DNA from: Anderseniella sp963787895 | GTDB taxonomy: Bacteria; Pseudomonadota; Alphaproteobacteria; Rhizobiales; Aestuariivirgaceae | Length of the DNA stretch: 64,000 nt | Reading direction: 5' to 3' | Assembly: GCA_963787895.1 (NCBI GenBank) | Contig: CAWBEX010000004.1 | Coordinates: forward strand, 142,955-206,954 | Part shown: piece by piece, positions 36,598-46,282 of the stretch | How the letters are laid out: each line of letters opens with the position of its first letter | How positions within the stretch are numbered: position 1 is the stretch's first letter | Notes under the pieces: model-generated | Told to the model about the DNA's origin: nothing | The model's database searches: none | Seen by the model: only the letters and a program-made list of their open reading frames with translations | Translations under genes and position numbers: made by a program

Positions 36598-37703
36598 AGC
36601 ATTCAAGCCCACAATCCGGTACAGCGATGATCTTGCTGCAATCGCTGCCTAGCCCGATGTTGGCAATATCCGCCGATGATGAAATTTTTGAAGCCAACAG
36701 TGCTGCAGAAGAGTTCTTTGCCCTGAGCCGGTCGACGTTGCTGCGCATGGAGCTGGCCGATATCGTCCCGTTCGCCAGCCCGCTGTTTTCTGCGACCACC
36801 CGGCTGCGTGCCACCGGCATGACCCTGGCCGAATACGGGGTCAAGCTTGGCACGCCGCGAACCGGCGGTGAGCGAATGGTGGATATCCAGGCAGGCCTCG
36901 TGCCTGAGCAACCTGGTTGCATGGTCCTGATCATCATTCAGCGCTCAGTCGCACAGGCCTTTGACCGGCAGATGAACAATCTCCAGGCGGCTCGCTCAGT
37001 TTCAGGCATGGCTTCCATGCTGGCCCACGAGATCAAGAACCCCTTGTCCGGCATCAAGGGCGCAGCACAGCTGCTGGAAACCAACGCTCCTCTGGAAGAC
37101 CGGGAACTAACCCAACTCATTTGCAGCGAGACTGAGAGAATACGCTCGCTAGTGGATCAGATGGAAGTGTTCTCGGATGAACGCGCACCAGTTCTTGAAC
37201 CCATAAACATTCACACCGTGCTGGAGCACGTCAGGAAGTTAGCCAGCTCAGGCTTTGCTTCATCTGTGGAATTTGTCGAAGACTACGACCCTTCGTTGCC
37301 CAACATCATGGCCAATGGTGACCAGCTCATACAGGTTTTTCTGAACCTTGTGAAAAATGCGACTGAAGCCATTGAAAAGGAAGAACAACCGGGCCGAATA
37401 ACCTTGTCGACCGCCTACCGTCCAGGTCTGCGCATGCAGGTGCCGGGTTCAACAGCATCGGTATCTCTGCCACTGGAAATTGCCATTCGCGACAATGGCC
37501 CCGGCATAGCCCCTGATGTTGCGGAAAATCTGTTCGACCCATTCGTAAGCTCAAAGGACAGCGGTCGCGGACTGGGTTTGGCGCTGGTTGCAAAACTGGT
37601 GCGGGACCATGGCGGTATTGTCGACGCCGAAACCCTTGATGATGGCTCGGTTTTCAAGGTCTTGCTCCCTCTCAGCCCCGCAAGTGAAAGGATTTCCCCA
37701 TGA
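36594..37703 (+). CDS. ntrB: Nitrogen regulation histidine kinase NtrB (NRII)
   Basis: A soluble 369-residue sensor kinase that phosphorylates NtrC under nitrogen limitation and is controlled by PII proteins. A PAS domain (residues about 15-75) is followed by the H-box MLAHEIKNPLSGIKGAAQLLE with His145 as phosphorylation site, and an ATPase domain with N-box (VFLNLVKNATEAIE), DNGPGIA and GRGLGLAL. Overlaps of ATGA type on both sides couple it to dusB and ntrC. Confidence 0.96.
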   Translation: MKHSSPQSGTAMILLQSLPSPMLAISADDEIFEANSAAEEFFALSRSTLLRMELADIVPFASPLFSATTRLRATGMTLAEYGVKLGTPRTGGERMVDIQAGLVPEQPGCMVLIIIQRSVAQAFDRQMNNLQAARSVSGMASMLAHEIKNPLSGIKGAAQLLETNAPLEDRELTQLICSETERIRSLVDQMEVFSDERAPVLEPINIHTVLEHVRKLASSGFASSVEFVEDYDPSLPNIMANGDQLIQVFLNLVKNATEAIEKEEQPGRITLSTAYRPGLRMQVPGSTASVSLPLEIAIRDNGPGIAPDVAENLFDPFVSSKDSGRGLGLALVAKLVRDHGGIVDAETLDDGSVFKVLLPLSPASERISP

Positions 37704-39157
37704 CCCCCGGCACAGTACTGGTGGCCGATGATGACGCTGCAATCCGCACAGTTGTGACGCAGGCATTGAGCCGTGCAGGCTTCGACGTACGGGCTGCAAG
37801 CAACGCATCATCTCTTTGGCGCTGGGTCAGCGAAGGCGAGGGTGATGTGGTGCTCACCGACGTAGTGCTGCCTGACGAGAGCGGCTTCGACTTGTTGCCA
37901 CGCATCAAAGCCAAGCGGCCGCGGCTTCCGGTCATCGTGATGAGTGCGCGAAATACAATCATGACAGCAATTACTGCCAGCGAACGCGGTGCCTATGACT
38001 ATCTTCCAAAACCCTTTGACCTGAATAATCTGGTTGCCACCGTCTCACGGGCGCTTGAAGACGCTCGCAAGGCCGATCAACCGCTGAGTGCGCGCCCACC
38101 AGCCGACGATATTGAAACGTTGCCGATAGTTGGCAGGTCTCAGGCCATGCAGGACATCTACCGTGTAGTTGCCCGAATGACCCGCACTGATCTGACTGTC
38201 ATGATCCAGGGTGAAAGCGGCACTGGCAAGGAACTGGTTGCGCGTGCATTGCACGACTTCTCAAAGCGCAAGTCTGCACCCTTTGTTGCCATGAACATGG
38301 CGGCAATACCGAGAGAGTTGATTGAGTCGGAACTGTTCGGTCACGAAAAGGGGGCGTTTACAGGTGCGGTGTCGCGGTATCTGGGCCGATTTGAGCAGGC
38401 GCATGGTGGCACGCTGTTTCTTGATGAAATTGGCGACATGCCGATGGAAGCACAAACACGATTGTTGCGTGTGCTGCAGGAGGGTGAATACACATCCGTT
38501 GGCGGGGTGCGCCCGATAAAAACCAACGTGCGCATCATCGCCGCGACACACCGCGACCTGCAACAACTGATTACCCAGGGCATGTTTCGCGAGGACTTGT
38601 TCTTCCGGCTTAATGTTGTGCCGTTGCGACTTCCGCCGCTTCGGGAGCGGGCAGACGACATTCCTGATCTGGTTGCCCATTTTTTGCGCCGCACCGAGCA
38701 GCAGGGACTGCCGACAAAGACCTTTTCGCAGGAGGCACTTGCCAGACTTCGCAAATCACGCTGGCCGGGCAATATTCGGGAACTGGAAAACTTTGTCAGC
38801 AGGCTTTGCGCCATTCACGTTGGCGATGAAATTACTGCGCAGGAAGTCGACCAGGAATTTGCAGCACAAGACGCAAGACCGCAGACAGATGCCAGCAAAA
38901 ACTTCAATCATCTGAGCGAGTTTGTGGAGAACCACCTGACGCAGCATTTTGCAGGTTACCAGCCTGGCTTGCCTCCTGCCGGATTGTACCACCGCATCAT
39001 TCACCAGGTGGAAGGCCCGCTGATAAATGCCAGCCTGGCAGCAACCGGTGGCAATCAGATCAAGGCATCCAGGCTGCTCGGCATAAACCGCAACACCTTG
39101 CGTACAAGAATCAAGGATCTTGGCTTGAGTGTTGTGAAGACACCGGGTGCCAAATAG
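37700..39157 (+). CDS. ntrC: Nitrogen regulation response regulator NtrC (NRI)
   Basis: A sigma-54 activator of 485 residues. The receiver domain has Asp54 (VVLTDVVLPDE) as phospho-acceptor. The AAA+ domain has Walker A GESGTGKE, the sigma-54 contact loop GAFTGA, and Walker B GGTLFLDEIGD. The C-terminal Fis-type helix-turn-helix is ASRLLGINRNTLRTRIKDL. It would activate glnA, amtB-glnK and other nitrogen genes. Its start overlaps the ntrB stop. Confidence 0.97.
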   Translation: MTPGTVLVADDDAAIRTVVTQALSRAGFDVRAASNASSLWRWVSEGEGDVVLTDVVLPDESGFDLLPRIKAKRPRLPVIVMSARNTIMTAITASERGAYDYLPKPFDLNNLVATVSRALEDARKADQPLSARPPADDIETLPIVGRSQAMQDIYRVVARMTRTDLTVMIQGESGTGKELVARALHDFSKRKSAPFVAMNMAAIPRELIESELFGHEKGAFTGAVSRYLGRFEQAHGGTLFLDEIGDMPMEAQTRLLRVLQEGEYTSVGGVRPIKTNVRIIAATHRDLQQLITQGMFREDLFFRLNVVPLRLPPLRERADDIPDLVAHFLRRTEQQGLPTKTFSQEALARLRKSRWPGNIRELENFVSRLCAIHVGDEITAQEVDQEFAAQDARPQTDASKNFNHLSEFVENHLTQHFAGYQPGLPPAGLYHRIIHQVEGPLINASLAATGGNQIKASRLLGINRNTLRTRIKDLGLSVVKTPGAK

Positions 39158-39298
39158 TGGTTGCCACGCCAAGCTGAGATTTCTGCAGTTTCGCGGCACC
39201 GCAATCGGGTGGTGTCACATATTTGCCACATTAGTGAGGCGTTTGTGCAACAGTAGGGTTTTAACCCGGCGAGCCCCCAAGATGGCTACTTGCTCTTC

Positions 39299-41608
39299 AT
39301 GACTGCATTCACGGATTCAACCATCGAGGATTCCACGCCCATCAACCTGGGCAATGCGGCGGAATCTTTCCTAGAGAACAAGTGGATGAACCGCGCCGGC
39401 TTGTGCCTTGTCGCACTGACGTTGGCATGCGGCCTGGGCACCTATCTTTATCTTACTGGCGTCACTACAGCAAAGCCCGACCCTGGCTGGGCACGCCTGC
39501 TTTTGTACGCAAATGGTATCTTGCTGGCATTGATGACAGGCCTCATCGGCTGGCAACTGGCAAAGCTGTTCAAATCCAGAATGCGCGGGGTGCCCGGCTC
39601 CGGGTTGCACATACGCATTGTCACGCTGCTCGGCCTGTTTGCTGTTTTACCGGCAATTATCGTTGCTGCATTTGCTTCGGTCACCCTCAACAGGGGGCTG
39701 GACACGTGGTTATCGGTTCAAACCCAATCCATCGTAGATTCAGCAGGCGCGGTTGCAGAAGCCTACATCACTGAAAATATGGAGGTTGCGCGAGCAGACG
39801 CGGCCTTTATCGCCAATGAACTCAACCAGAAGGCTGCGGATTTCAACACCGACAGACAGTCGGTCATTCGCAGAACGGCCACGTACGGCGCAGTGCGTGG
39901 TCTGTCCGGTGTCTTTGTTGTCAATCCGGTGACAAAGGAAGTGGCGATTTCTGCAACTGCCAACAAGCTGGTGCGGTTCCGCCCGCCGCCACCCGAAGAC
40001 ATTGCACAAGCAACGACCGGGGAGATGGTGGTTCGCGAGCCCGCTGAAAACGGCAACGTCATCAGGGCGCTTGTCAGGCTGGAAAAAATCGATGGCTATT
40101 ACCTGTATCTGTACAGGCTGGTGAACCCGGAAGTTATCAAGCAACTGAGCAAGGCCAGGAACCAACGCGCCGAGTTCGACAATCTCATTGCCCAACGCAC
40201 GGCACTGCAGCTCAACTTTGCCGCACTTTATGCCGGTATTACCTTCATTTTCCTGCTCTCAGCAATCTGGCTTGGCCTGCTGTTCTCAAACCGCCTTGTA
40301 CAACCAATTGTGGGTTTGGTATCCGCAGCCCAGCAGGTCAGTGCCGGCCACCTCGAGACCAAGGTAAGCGTAGAAAACTCGACAGGTGACCTTGCCACGC
40401 TTGGGCAGACCTTCAACCAAATGACAGATCGCCTGGCGATACAGCGAGAAGAGTTGACGACGGCCAATGACAAGCTTGATGAAAGACGCCGTTTCATCGA
40501 GGCCGTTCTGGCGGGTGTCAGCGCCGGCGTTCTGGGGCTCAATGAAAACGGCACCATCACGTTGTCCAACAAGTCAGCATTTGAACTGTTGGGTTTGCCG
40601 CAAGGTAGCGTCGAAGGCAAGCAGATCGAAGAGATTCTGCCTGAGATCTCTGATATTCTCGATGTCGCCCGGTCGAGGATTGACGGCTACGCGGACGGAT
40701 CAATCACCCGACGGATCGCAGATCAGGAACGCAACCTCATGGCAGGCGTGACTACCGAGAGAGACGAAGGCAAGATCGAGGGATTTGTTGTTACATTTGA
40801 CGACACTACCGAACTCGTCGCAGCCCAGCGCAATTCTGCGTGGGCCGATATAGCGCGACGCATTGCACACGAGATCAAGAACCCGCTGACCCCAATACAA
40901 TTGTCCGCGGAGCGACTGAAGCGAAAATACGGTGATCAGATCGTTGGCGACCGAAAAGTCTTCGATCAATGCACGGATACCATCGTCAGGCAGGTCGGCG
41001 ATATTGGCCGAATGGTTGATGAATTCTCGTCATTTGCCCGCATGCCAAGCGCGCAACCGGAACAGTACGATCTGGTGTCACTGGTCAAGGAAGCGCTTGT
41101 GCTACAGAAAGCCAGCGATGAGAGCATCAGGTTCACCACGGAATTCCCGGAAAGCCCGGTCTTGGTCATGGTTGACCGACGTCTTGTCAACCAGGCCATG
41201 ACCAACCTGGTCAAGAATGCGCGAGAGTCCATTGAGACGAAGTTGCAAAGTGATCAAGACACCGCAGGAGAAATTCATGTGGCGGTTGTTCCAGGTGAGG
41301 ATCTAGTGCGCGTTTCAGTCTGTGACAATGGCATCGGTCTGCCCGAGGAAAACCGTTCGCGGTTGACCGAACCCTATATGACCACTCGGGAAAAGGGCAC
41401 TGGTCTAGGACTGGCAATCGTAACGAGAATTATGGAAGAGCATGGCGGGAAGCTGACGCTCAGTGATGCTCCAGCCACTTTCCACAGTGGACGCGGCGCG
41501 AGAGTGGAACTGGAATTTCCTGCTTTGGGCAGTTCCAGCATCAAGGTAGCCGGGGGAACAGAAGGCAACAAGATAACTGAAAAGCCCGCAAAGGGAGGTA
41601 GCGCCTGA
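39299..41608 (+). CDS. ntrY: Nitrogen regulation histidine kinase NtrY (transmembrane)
   Basis: A 769-residue membrane sensor kinase. It has about four membrane segments (near 33-55, 65-85, 105-130 and 310-330), a large extracytoplasmic loop, a HAMP domain (FSNRLVQPIVGLVSAAQQVSAG), a PAS domain, the H-box IARRIAHEIKNPLTPIQLSAERL with the phospho-His near 524, and an ATPase domain (MTNLVKNARESIE, DNGIGLP, GTGLGLAI). The frame opens at a TTG at 39290; the ATG at 39299 is preferred. It starts 141 bases after ntrC, so it may have its own promoter. ntrX is coupled by a TGATG overlap. Confidence 0.96.
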   Translation: MTAFTDSTIEDSTPINLGNAAESFLENKWMNRAGLCLVALTLACGLGTYLYLTGVTTAKPDPGWARLLLYANGILLALMTGLIGWQLAKLFKSRMRGVPGSGLHIRIVTLLGLFAVLPAIIVAAFASVTLNRGLDTWLSVQTQSIVDSAGAVAEAYITENMEVARADAAFIANELNQKAADFNTDRQSVIRRTATYGAVRGLSGVFVVNPVTKEVAISATANKLVRFRPPPPEDIAQATTGEMVVREPAENGNVIRALVRLEKIDGYYLYLYRLVNPEVIKQLSKARNQRAEFDNLIAQRTALQLNFAALYAGITFIFLLSAIWLGLLFSNRLVQPIVGLVSAAQQVSAGHLETKVSVENSTGDLATLGQTFNQMTDRLAIQREELTTANDKLDERRRFIEAVLAGVSAGVLGLNENGTITLSNKSAFELLGLPQGSVEGKQIEEILPEISDILDVARSRIDGYADGSITRRIADQERNLMAGVTTERDEGKIEGFVVTFDDTTELVAAQRNSAWADIARRIAHEIKNPLTPIQLSAERLKRKYGDQIVGDRKVFDQCTDTIVRQVGDIGRMVDEFSSFARMPSAQPEQYDLVSLVKEALVLQKASDESIRFTTEFPESPVLVMVDRRLVNQAMTNLVKNARESIETKLQSDQDTAGEIHVAVVPGEDLVRVSVCDNGIGLPEENRSRLTEPYMTTREKGTGLGLAIVTRIMEEHGGKLTLSDAPATFHSGRGARVELEFPALGSSSIKVAGGTEGNKITEKPAKGGSA

Positions 41609-43014
41609 TGGCAGCAGATATTCTGATCATTGATGACGAAGCAGACATTCGGGAATTGATCGGCGGTATCCTGGAAGACGAAGGCTATGAGGTGCGGCTT
41701 GCTGGCAACAGCGATGCAGCGCTTAGTCTTATAGCAGAACGACGGCCATCCATGGTGGTGCTGGACATTTGGCTGCAGGGCTCCCGGCTCGACGGCCTGG
41801 ACCTGTTGCTGAAAATCAAGGAGGTCCACAAGGATATTCCGGTGGTCATCATCTCCGGGCACGGAAATATTGAAACCGCCGTCTCCGCAATCAAGCGCGG
41901 CGCTTATGAATACATCGAAAAGCCATTCAAGGCTGACCGCCTGATACACGTGGTAGGGCGGGCGCTGGAGAATTTTCGGCTCAAGCGTGAAAACGAGCAA
42001 CTGAGGAGCCAAAGCGGTGAAAACAATTCCATCATCGGCTCATCAAATACGATCCGCAGTCTCGTCCAGTCGCTGAAACGTGCAGCGCCAAGCAACGGCC
42101 GCATCATGCTTTTTGGGCCGATGGGATCTGGCAAGGAGCTTGCTGCCCGGTGTATTCACAACTGGTCTACACGCGCAGAGGCGCCCTTCGTGGTGCTGCC
42201 AGCAGCAACCATGCTGCCACAAACCCTCGAAGAGGAATTGTTCGGCGTGGAGGACGGGAATGGCCAAACCACACGGGTAGGGCGCCTGGAAGAAGCACAC
42301 AGTGGCACACTGTTCCTTGATGAGGTGGCTGACATGCCGCTGGAAACACAAAGTAAGGTGTTGCGTGTCCTGGTTGAACAGACATTTTTTCGTTCAGGCG
42401 GCAGCAAGCCGGTCAAGGTTGACGTGCGCATTCTCTCCTCAACAGCTCGCGACCTGAAGGCGATGATTTCGGACGGAAGCTTTCGCGAGGACCTTTTACA
42501 CAGGCTTGCAGTTGTGCCAATTGCCCTGCCATCTTTGCACGAGTTCCGCGAGGACATTCCCGAATTGATAGAGCATTTCTGTGCACTTTACTCCGCACAA
42601 ACGGGTCAACCACTGCGCAGTTTCTCTGAAGACGCGCTCGCGGCAATCCAGACCATGGATTGGCAGGGCAATGTGCGGCAATTAAAGAATTCCGTTGAAC
42701 GACTGCTTATCATGACCGGCGGAGAGGCCGATCAACCCATCACGGCCGCTGCCCTGCCGCAGGACCTGACAGGAGCAGAGATCAATCACAAGGCGGTAAC
42801 CCTGGAAGGCCTGATGTCAATGCCGCTCAGGGATGCCCGCGACCTTTTCGAAGCTGAATACATCAAGTTACAATTGAACCGCTTTGGAGGTAATATATCG
42901 AAAACAGCGACGTTTGTGGGCATGGAGCGATCTGCCTTGCACCGCAAAATCCGCGCTCTGGATATTACCACCAACGATCGCGAAGGGTCTGATCAGACCG
43001 GCACAGCAGCATAA
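41608..43014 (+). CDS. ntrX: Nitrogen regulation response regulator NtrX, lacking GAFTGA
   Basis: A 468-residue NtrC-family response regulator. The receiver domain has Asp53 (MVVLDIWLQGSRLDG). The AAA+ domain keeps Walker A (GPMGSGKE) and Walker B (GTLFLDEVAD), but the GAFTGA loop that contacts sigma-54 is replaced (ELFGVEDGNGQTTRVGRL). The C-terminal helix-turn-helix is KTATFVGMERSALHRKIRAL. Loss of GAFTGA is known for alphaproteobacterial NtrX and suggests it regulates without sigma-54, for example redox/respiratory and envelope genes. Confidence 0.96.
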   Translation: MAADILIIDDEADIRELIGGILEDEGYEVRLAGNSDAALSLIAERRPSMVVLDIWLQGSRLDGLDLLLKIKEVHKDIPVVIISGHGNIETAVSAIKRGAYEYIEKPFKADRLIHVVGRALENFRLKRENEQLRSQSGENNSIIGSSNTIRSLVQSLKRAAPSNGRIMLFGPMGSGKELAARCIHNWSTRAEAPFVVLPAATMLPQTLEEELFGVEDGNGQTTRVGRLEEAHSGTLFLDEVADMPLETQSKVLRVLVEQTFFRSGGSKPVKVDVRILSSTARDLKAMISDGSFREDLLHRLAVVPIALPSLHEFREDIPELIEHFCALYSAQTGQPLRSFSEDALAAIQTMDWQGNVRQLKNSVERLLIMTGGEADQPITAAALPQDLTGAEINHKAVTLEGLMSMPLRDARDLFEAEYIKLQLNRFGGNISKTATFVGMERSALHRKIRALDITTNDREGSDQTGTAA

Positions 43015-43116
43015 TAGGTAACAGACCATCACCTTACTTGTTTTTCTTTCTTTGTTGCAGCACTCTCCCGCGACCTTTCGGGGAAGAGAACTGCTTGTTC
43101 AATTTCGGATTGATGC

Positions 43117-44493
43117 ATGAAGATCATCATATGCGGCGCCGGCCAGGTCGGCAGGGGGATTGCCGAGCGTCTGGCTGTTGAAAACCATGACGTAACGGTT
43201 ATCGATATTTCTGAAGAACTGGTGGAAGCTCTTGCAGCCAGCACCGACGTGCGTGGTGTAGTCGGTCACGGCGCCCACCCGGACATCCTGTATGAAGCCG
43301 GCGCTGAAGAAGCTGATATGATCATCGCCGTCACGTTTGTCGATGAGGTCAACATGATGGCCTGCGAAGTGGCAAAGGCGTTATTCAATATTCCCACTCG
43401 CGTCGCACGTGTACGTGACCAGTCATATTTGCTGCCGCAGTATGCCAGCCTGTTCACCCGTGAAAACACTGCAATTGACGTTGTCATTTCTCCCGAAGTG
43501 GCAGTTGGCGAAATGGTCTTACGCCGACTGGCCCTGCCAGGCGCCTTCGAGGCAATCTACTTCGCGGACGAGAAAGTGCTGACCCTGGGTATCAAGCTGG
43601 AAGATGACTGCCCGGTGGTAAACACACCTTTGTCGCAGCTGTCAGGCCTTTTCCCGGACCTGAAAGCGGTCGTCTGCGCGATTATGCGTGACGGAACCTT
43701 GTTCGTGCCTCACTCCGAGGACCAGATGCTGCCCGGAGACCGCGCTTATGTTGTCACTGATCAAAGTCAGGCGACCCGCACCCTTTCACTGTTTGGCCAC
43801 GAAGAACGCCCGGCCAACCGTGTGCTTATAGGTGGTGGTGGCACCATAGGGATGTACGTGGCGCGCAAGCTCGAAGAACGCGAGAGTAATATCAAGGTCA
43901 CATTGATTGAGTCCAATCTGGAACGCGCTGAAGCCGTGGCCAACAAGCTGGAGCGAACTGTTGTCCTGCATGGAAGCGCGCTGGATTCCGGCCTGCTTGA
44001 AGAGGCAGAGATTGGCCGCACGGAAGCCTACATTGCAGTTACCAATGACGACAAGGTCAACATACTGTCTGCCATGCTGGCAAAACAGCACGGTGCAAAA
44101 ACAACCGCATGCCTGGTATCAAACCTGGACGCCCGGCCACTTATTTCGCCGCTTGGAATTGACGCATATATTGACCCGCGTTCGGTAACAGTCTCGAGCA
44201 TCCTCCAGCATGTACGCCGTGGGCGCATCCGCGGGGTGCACGGCGTCGAGGGCGGCGAAGGTGAAATTGTAGAAGCTGAAGCCATGGAAACTTCACCCAT
44301 GCTTGGCCGATCGTTGCGCGATGCTGAGCTGCCAGACGGCATAAGAATTGGTGCGGTTGTACGCGATGGGGAAGTCATAATTCCGACAGGAGATACTTCC
44401 ATCAAACCAAAAGACCGAATTGTCATGTTTGCATTACGTGACAAAATCGAGGAGATTCAGCAGTTGTTCCGCGTCAGTATCGAGTATTTCTGA
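43117..44493 (+). CDS. trkA: Trk system potassium transporter regulatory subunit TrkA
   Basis: A peripheral cytoplasmic protein of 458 residues that gates the TrkH/TrkG potassium channel by binding NAD(H) and ATP. It has two RCK units: the first starts MKIIICGAGQVGRGIAERL, the second RVLIGGGGTIGMYVARKLEE, each followed by a TrkA-C domain. The position after ntrX is standard for Rhizobiales. No trkH is in the window. Confidence 0.95.
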   Translation: MKIIICGAGQVGRGIAERLAVENHDVTVIDISEELVEALAASTDVRGVVGHGAHPDILYEAGAEEADMIIAVTFVDEVNMMACEVAKALFNIPTRVARVRDQSYLLPQYASLFTRENTAIDVVISPEVAVGEMVLRRLALPGAFEAIYFADEKVLTLGIKLEDDCPVVNTPLSQLSGLFPDLKAVVCAIMRDGTLFVPHSEDQMLPGDRAYVVTDQSQATRTLSLFGHEERPANRVLIGGGGTIGMYVARKLEERESNIKVTLIESNLERAEAVANKLERTVVLHGSALDSGLLEEAEIGRTEAYIAVTNDDKVNILSAMLAKQHGAKTTACLVSNLDARPLISPLGIDAYIDPRSVTVSSILQHVRRGRIRGVHGVEGGEGEIVEAEAMETSPMLGRSLRDAELPDGIRIGAVVRDGEVIIPTGDTSIKPKDRIVMFALRDKIEEIQQLFRVSIEYF

Positions 44494-44635
44494 GCATCTG
44501 ACTTTAGTATCTGGTACTGCATCGCGGTGCTCTCTATAGTTGACGTTGCGATTGGCTTGGTAGAACTGGATACAAGTGACACTGGCGGCAGCCAATCCGG
44601 GGGTGGCCCAAAAACAATAAGAAAGGTGCTATAAG

Positions 44636-44881
44636 ATGGCGCAAGACAAGCAGCAAAACCTTCAGGACACGTTCCTGAACACAGTTCGCAAGAACAAGGT
44701 GTCTGTAACAGTCTTCCTGGTCAATGGTGTCAAACTGCAAGGCGCAATCACCTGGTTCGACAATTTTTGTGTGTTGTTGCGGCGCGATGGAATGTCCCAG
44801 CTGGTGTACAAGCATGCAATCTCTACAATCATGCCTGCACAGCAGATTTCGTTGTATGATGAAGACAACAATGACGACTAA
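44636..44881 (+). CDS. hfq: RNA chaperone Hfq
   Basis: An 81-residue Sm-like hexameric RNA chaperone that mediates small RNA-mRNA pairing. Sm1 is KVSVTVFLVNGVKLQGAITWFDNF; Sm2 contains the family-defining YKHAISTI. An AAAGG ribosome site lies upstream of the ATG at 44636. hflX follows after 24 bases, the usual hfq-hflX pair. TTGACG at 44540-44545 could be a -35 box, but I see no convincing -10 at the right spacing. Confidence 0.97.
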   Translation: MAQDKQQNLQDTFLNTVRKNKVSVTVFLVNGVKLQGAITWFDNFCVLLRRDGMSQLVYKHAISTIMPAQQISLYDEDNNDD

Positions 44882-44905
44882 TTCGGCAATGCACGAGTAC
44901 TCATA

Positions 44906-46282
44906 ATGAGCGGCCAGAATGGCGGTGGCGTAGAGTTTCAACTGGAAGGGCCTGTGGTAACGCGGGCCCTTGTATTTCACCCCGATGTGAAGTCCAGGAA
45001 AGCCGTGACCGGTTGGCGCGATGCACAATCAAGACTTGAAGAGGCCGTCGGCCTGGCCCTGGCGATTGAGCTGGAAATTGCAGGAGCCACTATTGTTCCA
45101 CTGGCTGCCATAAACCCGGCATCGTTCTTTGGAACCGGCAAGGTCAAGCAGTTGGCCGAGGAAATTGAAGCCTCGGAAGCCGATATAGTCATTCTCAATA
45201 CACAATTGAGCCCGGCGCAACAACGGAACCTTGAACGTTCGTGGAAGGTCAAGGTTCTGGACCGCACCGGCCTTATCCTGGAAATTTTTGGCCGCCGCGC
45301 CAGCACTCGCGAAGGCACCTTGCAGGTTGAGCTTGCACATCTGCAATATCAGAAGAGCCGCCTGGTGCGTTCATGGACCCACCTTGAACGTCAGCGCGGC
45401 GGTGCCGGGTTCATGGGGGGCCCGGGCGAAACCCAACTTGAGGCAGACAGAAGGGTAATCCAGGACCGCATAACCCGATTGAAGAAGCAACTCGACCAGG
45501 TGATCCGGACCCGCACATTGCACCGGCAGAGCAGGGCGAAGGTGCCTTATCCGGTCGTAGCACTGGTGGGATATACCAATGCGGGCAAGTCTACCCTGTT
45601 CAACCGACTAACCGAGGCCGGGGTTGTGGCCAAGGATCAGTTGTTTGCCACCCTTGACCCCACGATGCGCCAGATCGAACTGCCAATGGGGCGCAAGATC
45701 ATTCTCTCAGACACCGTCGGATTCATCTCCGACTTGCCAACAACGCTGGTAGCGGCGTTCCGCGCCACGCTTGAAGAAGTGCTGGAAGCCGATGTCGTGG
45801 TGCATGTTCGCGATATTGCGCATGCTGAAACCGAGGAACAGGCCAGCGATGTGATTGCTGTTTTGAAGGAACTTGGTGTCAGGCAGGAACAGATGAACGA
45901 TATCATCGAAGTCTGGAACAAGGTTGACATGGTGTCACCCGACGAGCGCACTGTGCTGGCGGAAGCCGGAGCGCGCAGACCCGGCACGGCACTTGTATCT
46001 GCGCTTACAGGCGAGGGCGTCGACAGGCTGCTCACAATCATCGAGAAAGCACTGGCGGGCAGCAATCCGGTCTTGTCGGTAAAGCTGGCAGCAGGTGAGG
46101 GGGCTGAGCTGGCCTGGATCTATGCCCATGCAGAAGTGCTGGACCGCGTAGACCATGACGACGGCAGCGTTGTGGTTTTGGCACGATTTGACGAACGCCA
46201 GGCCGGAGTAGCGATCAAAAGGCTGGGTAATCGCATTGCAGTGGAAGATGACAGCGATGAGCCAATAATTATTGCGTCATAA
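44906..46282 (+). CDS. hflX: Ribosome-splitting GTPase HflX
   Basis: A 458-residue TRAFAC GTPase that dissociates stalled or stressed ribosomes. The N-terminal HflX domain includes INPASFFGTGKVKQLAE and the glycine-rich RQRGGAGFMGGPGETQLE. The G domain has G1 GYTNAGKSTLF, G3 DTVGF and G4 NKVD. It overlaps the convergent mazG by 6 bases at the 3' end. Confidence 0.96.
   Translation: MSGQNGGGVEFQLEGPVVTRALVFHPDVKSRKAVTGWRDAQSRLEEAVGLALAIELEIAGATIVPLAAINPASFFGTGKVKQLAEEIEASEADIVILNTQLSPAQQRNLERSWKVKVLDRTGLILEIFGRRASTREGTLQVELAHLQYQKSRLVRSWTHLERQRGGAGFMGGPGETQLEADRRVIQDRITRLKKQLDQVIRTRTLHRQSRAKVPYPVVALVGYTNAGKSTLFNRLTEAGVVAKDQLFATLDPTMRQIELPMGRKIILSDTVGFISDLPTTLVAAFRATLEEVLEADVVVHVRDIAHAETEEQASDVIAVLKELGVRQEQMNDIIEVWNKVDMVSPDERTVLAEAGARRPGTALVSALTGEGVDRLLTIIEKALAGSNPVLSVKLAAGEGAELAWIYAHAEVLDRVDHDDGSVVVLARFDERQAGVAIKRLGNRIAVEDDSDEPIIIAS

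Noticed and set aside
44520..44536. GCATCGCGGTGC as a terminator after trkA
   Set aside because: The stem is too short and imperfect and lacks a T run.
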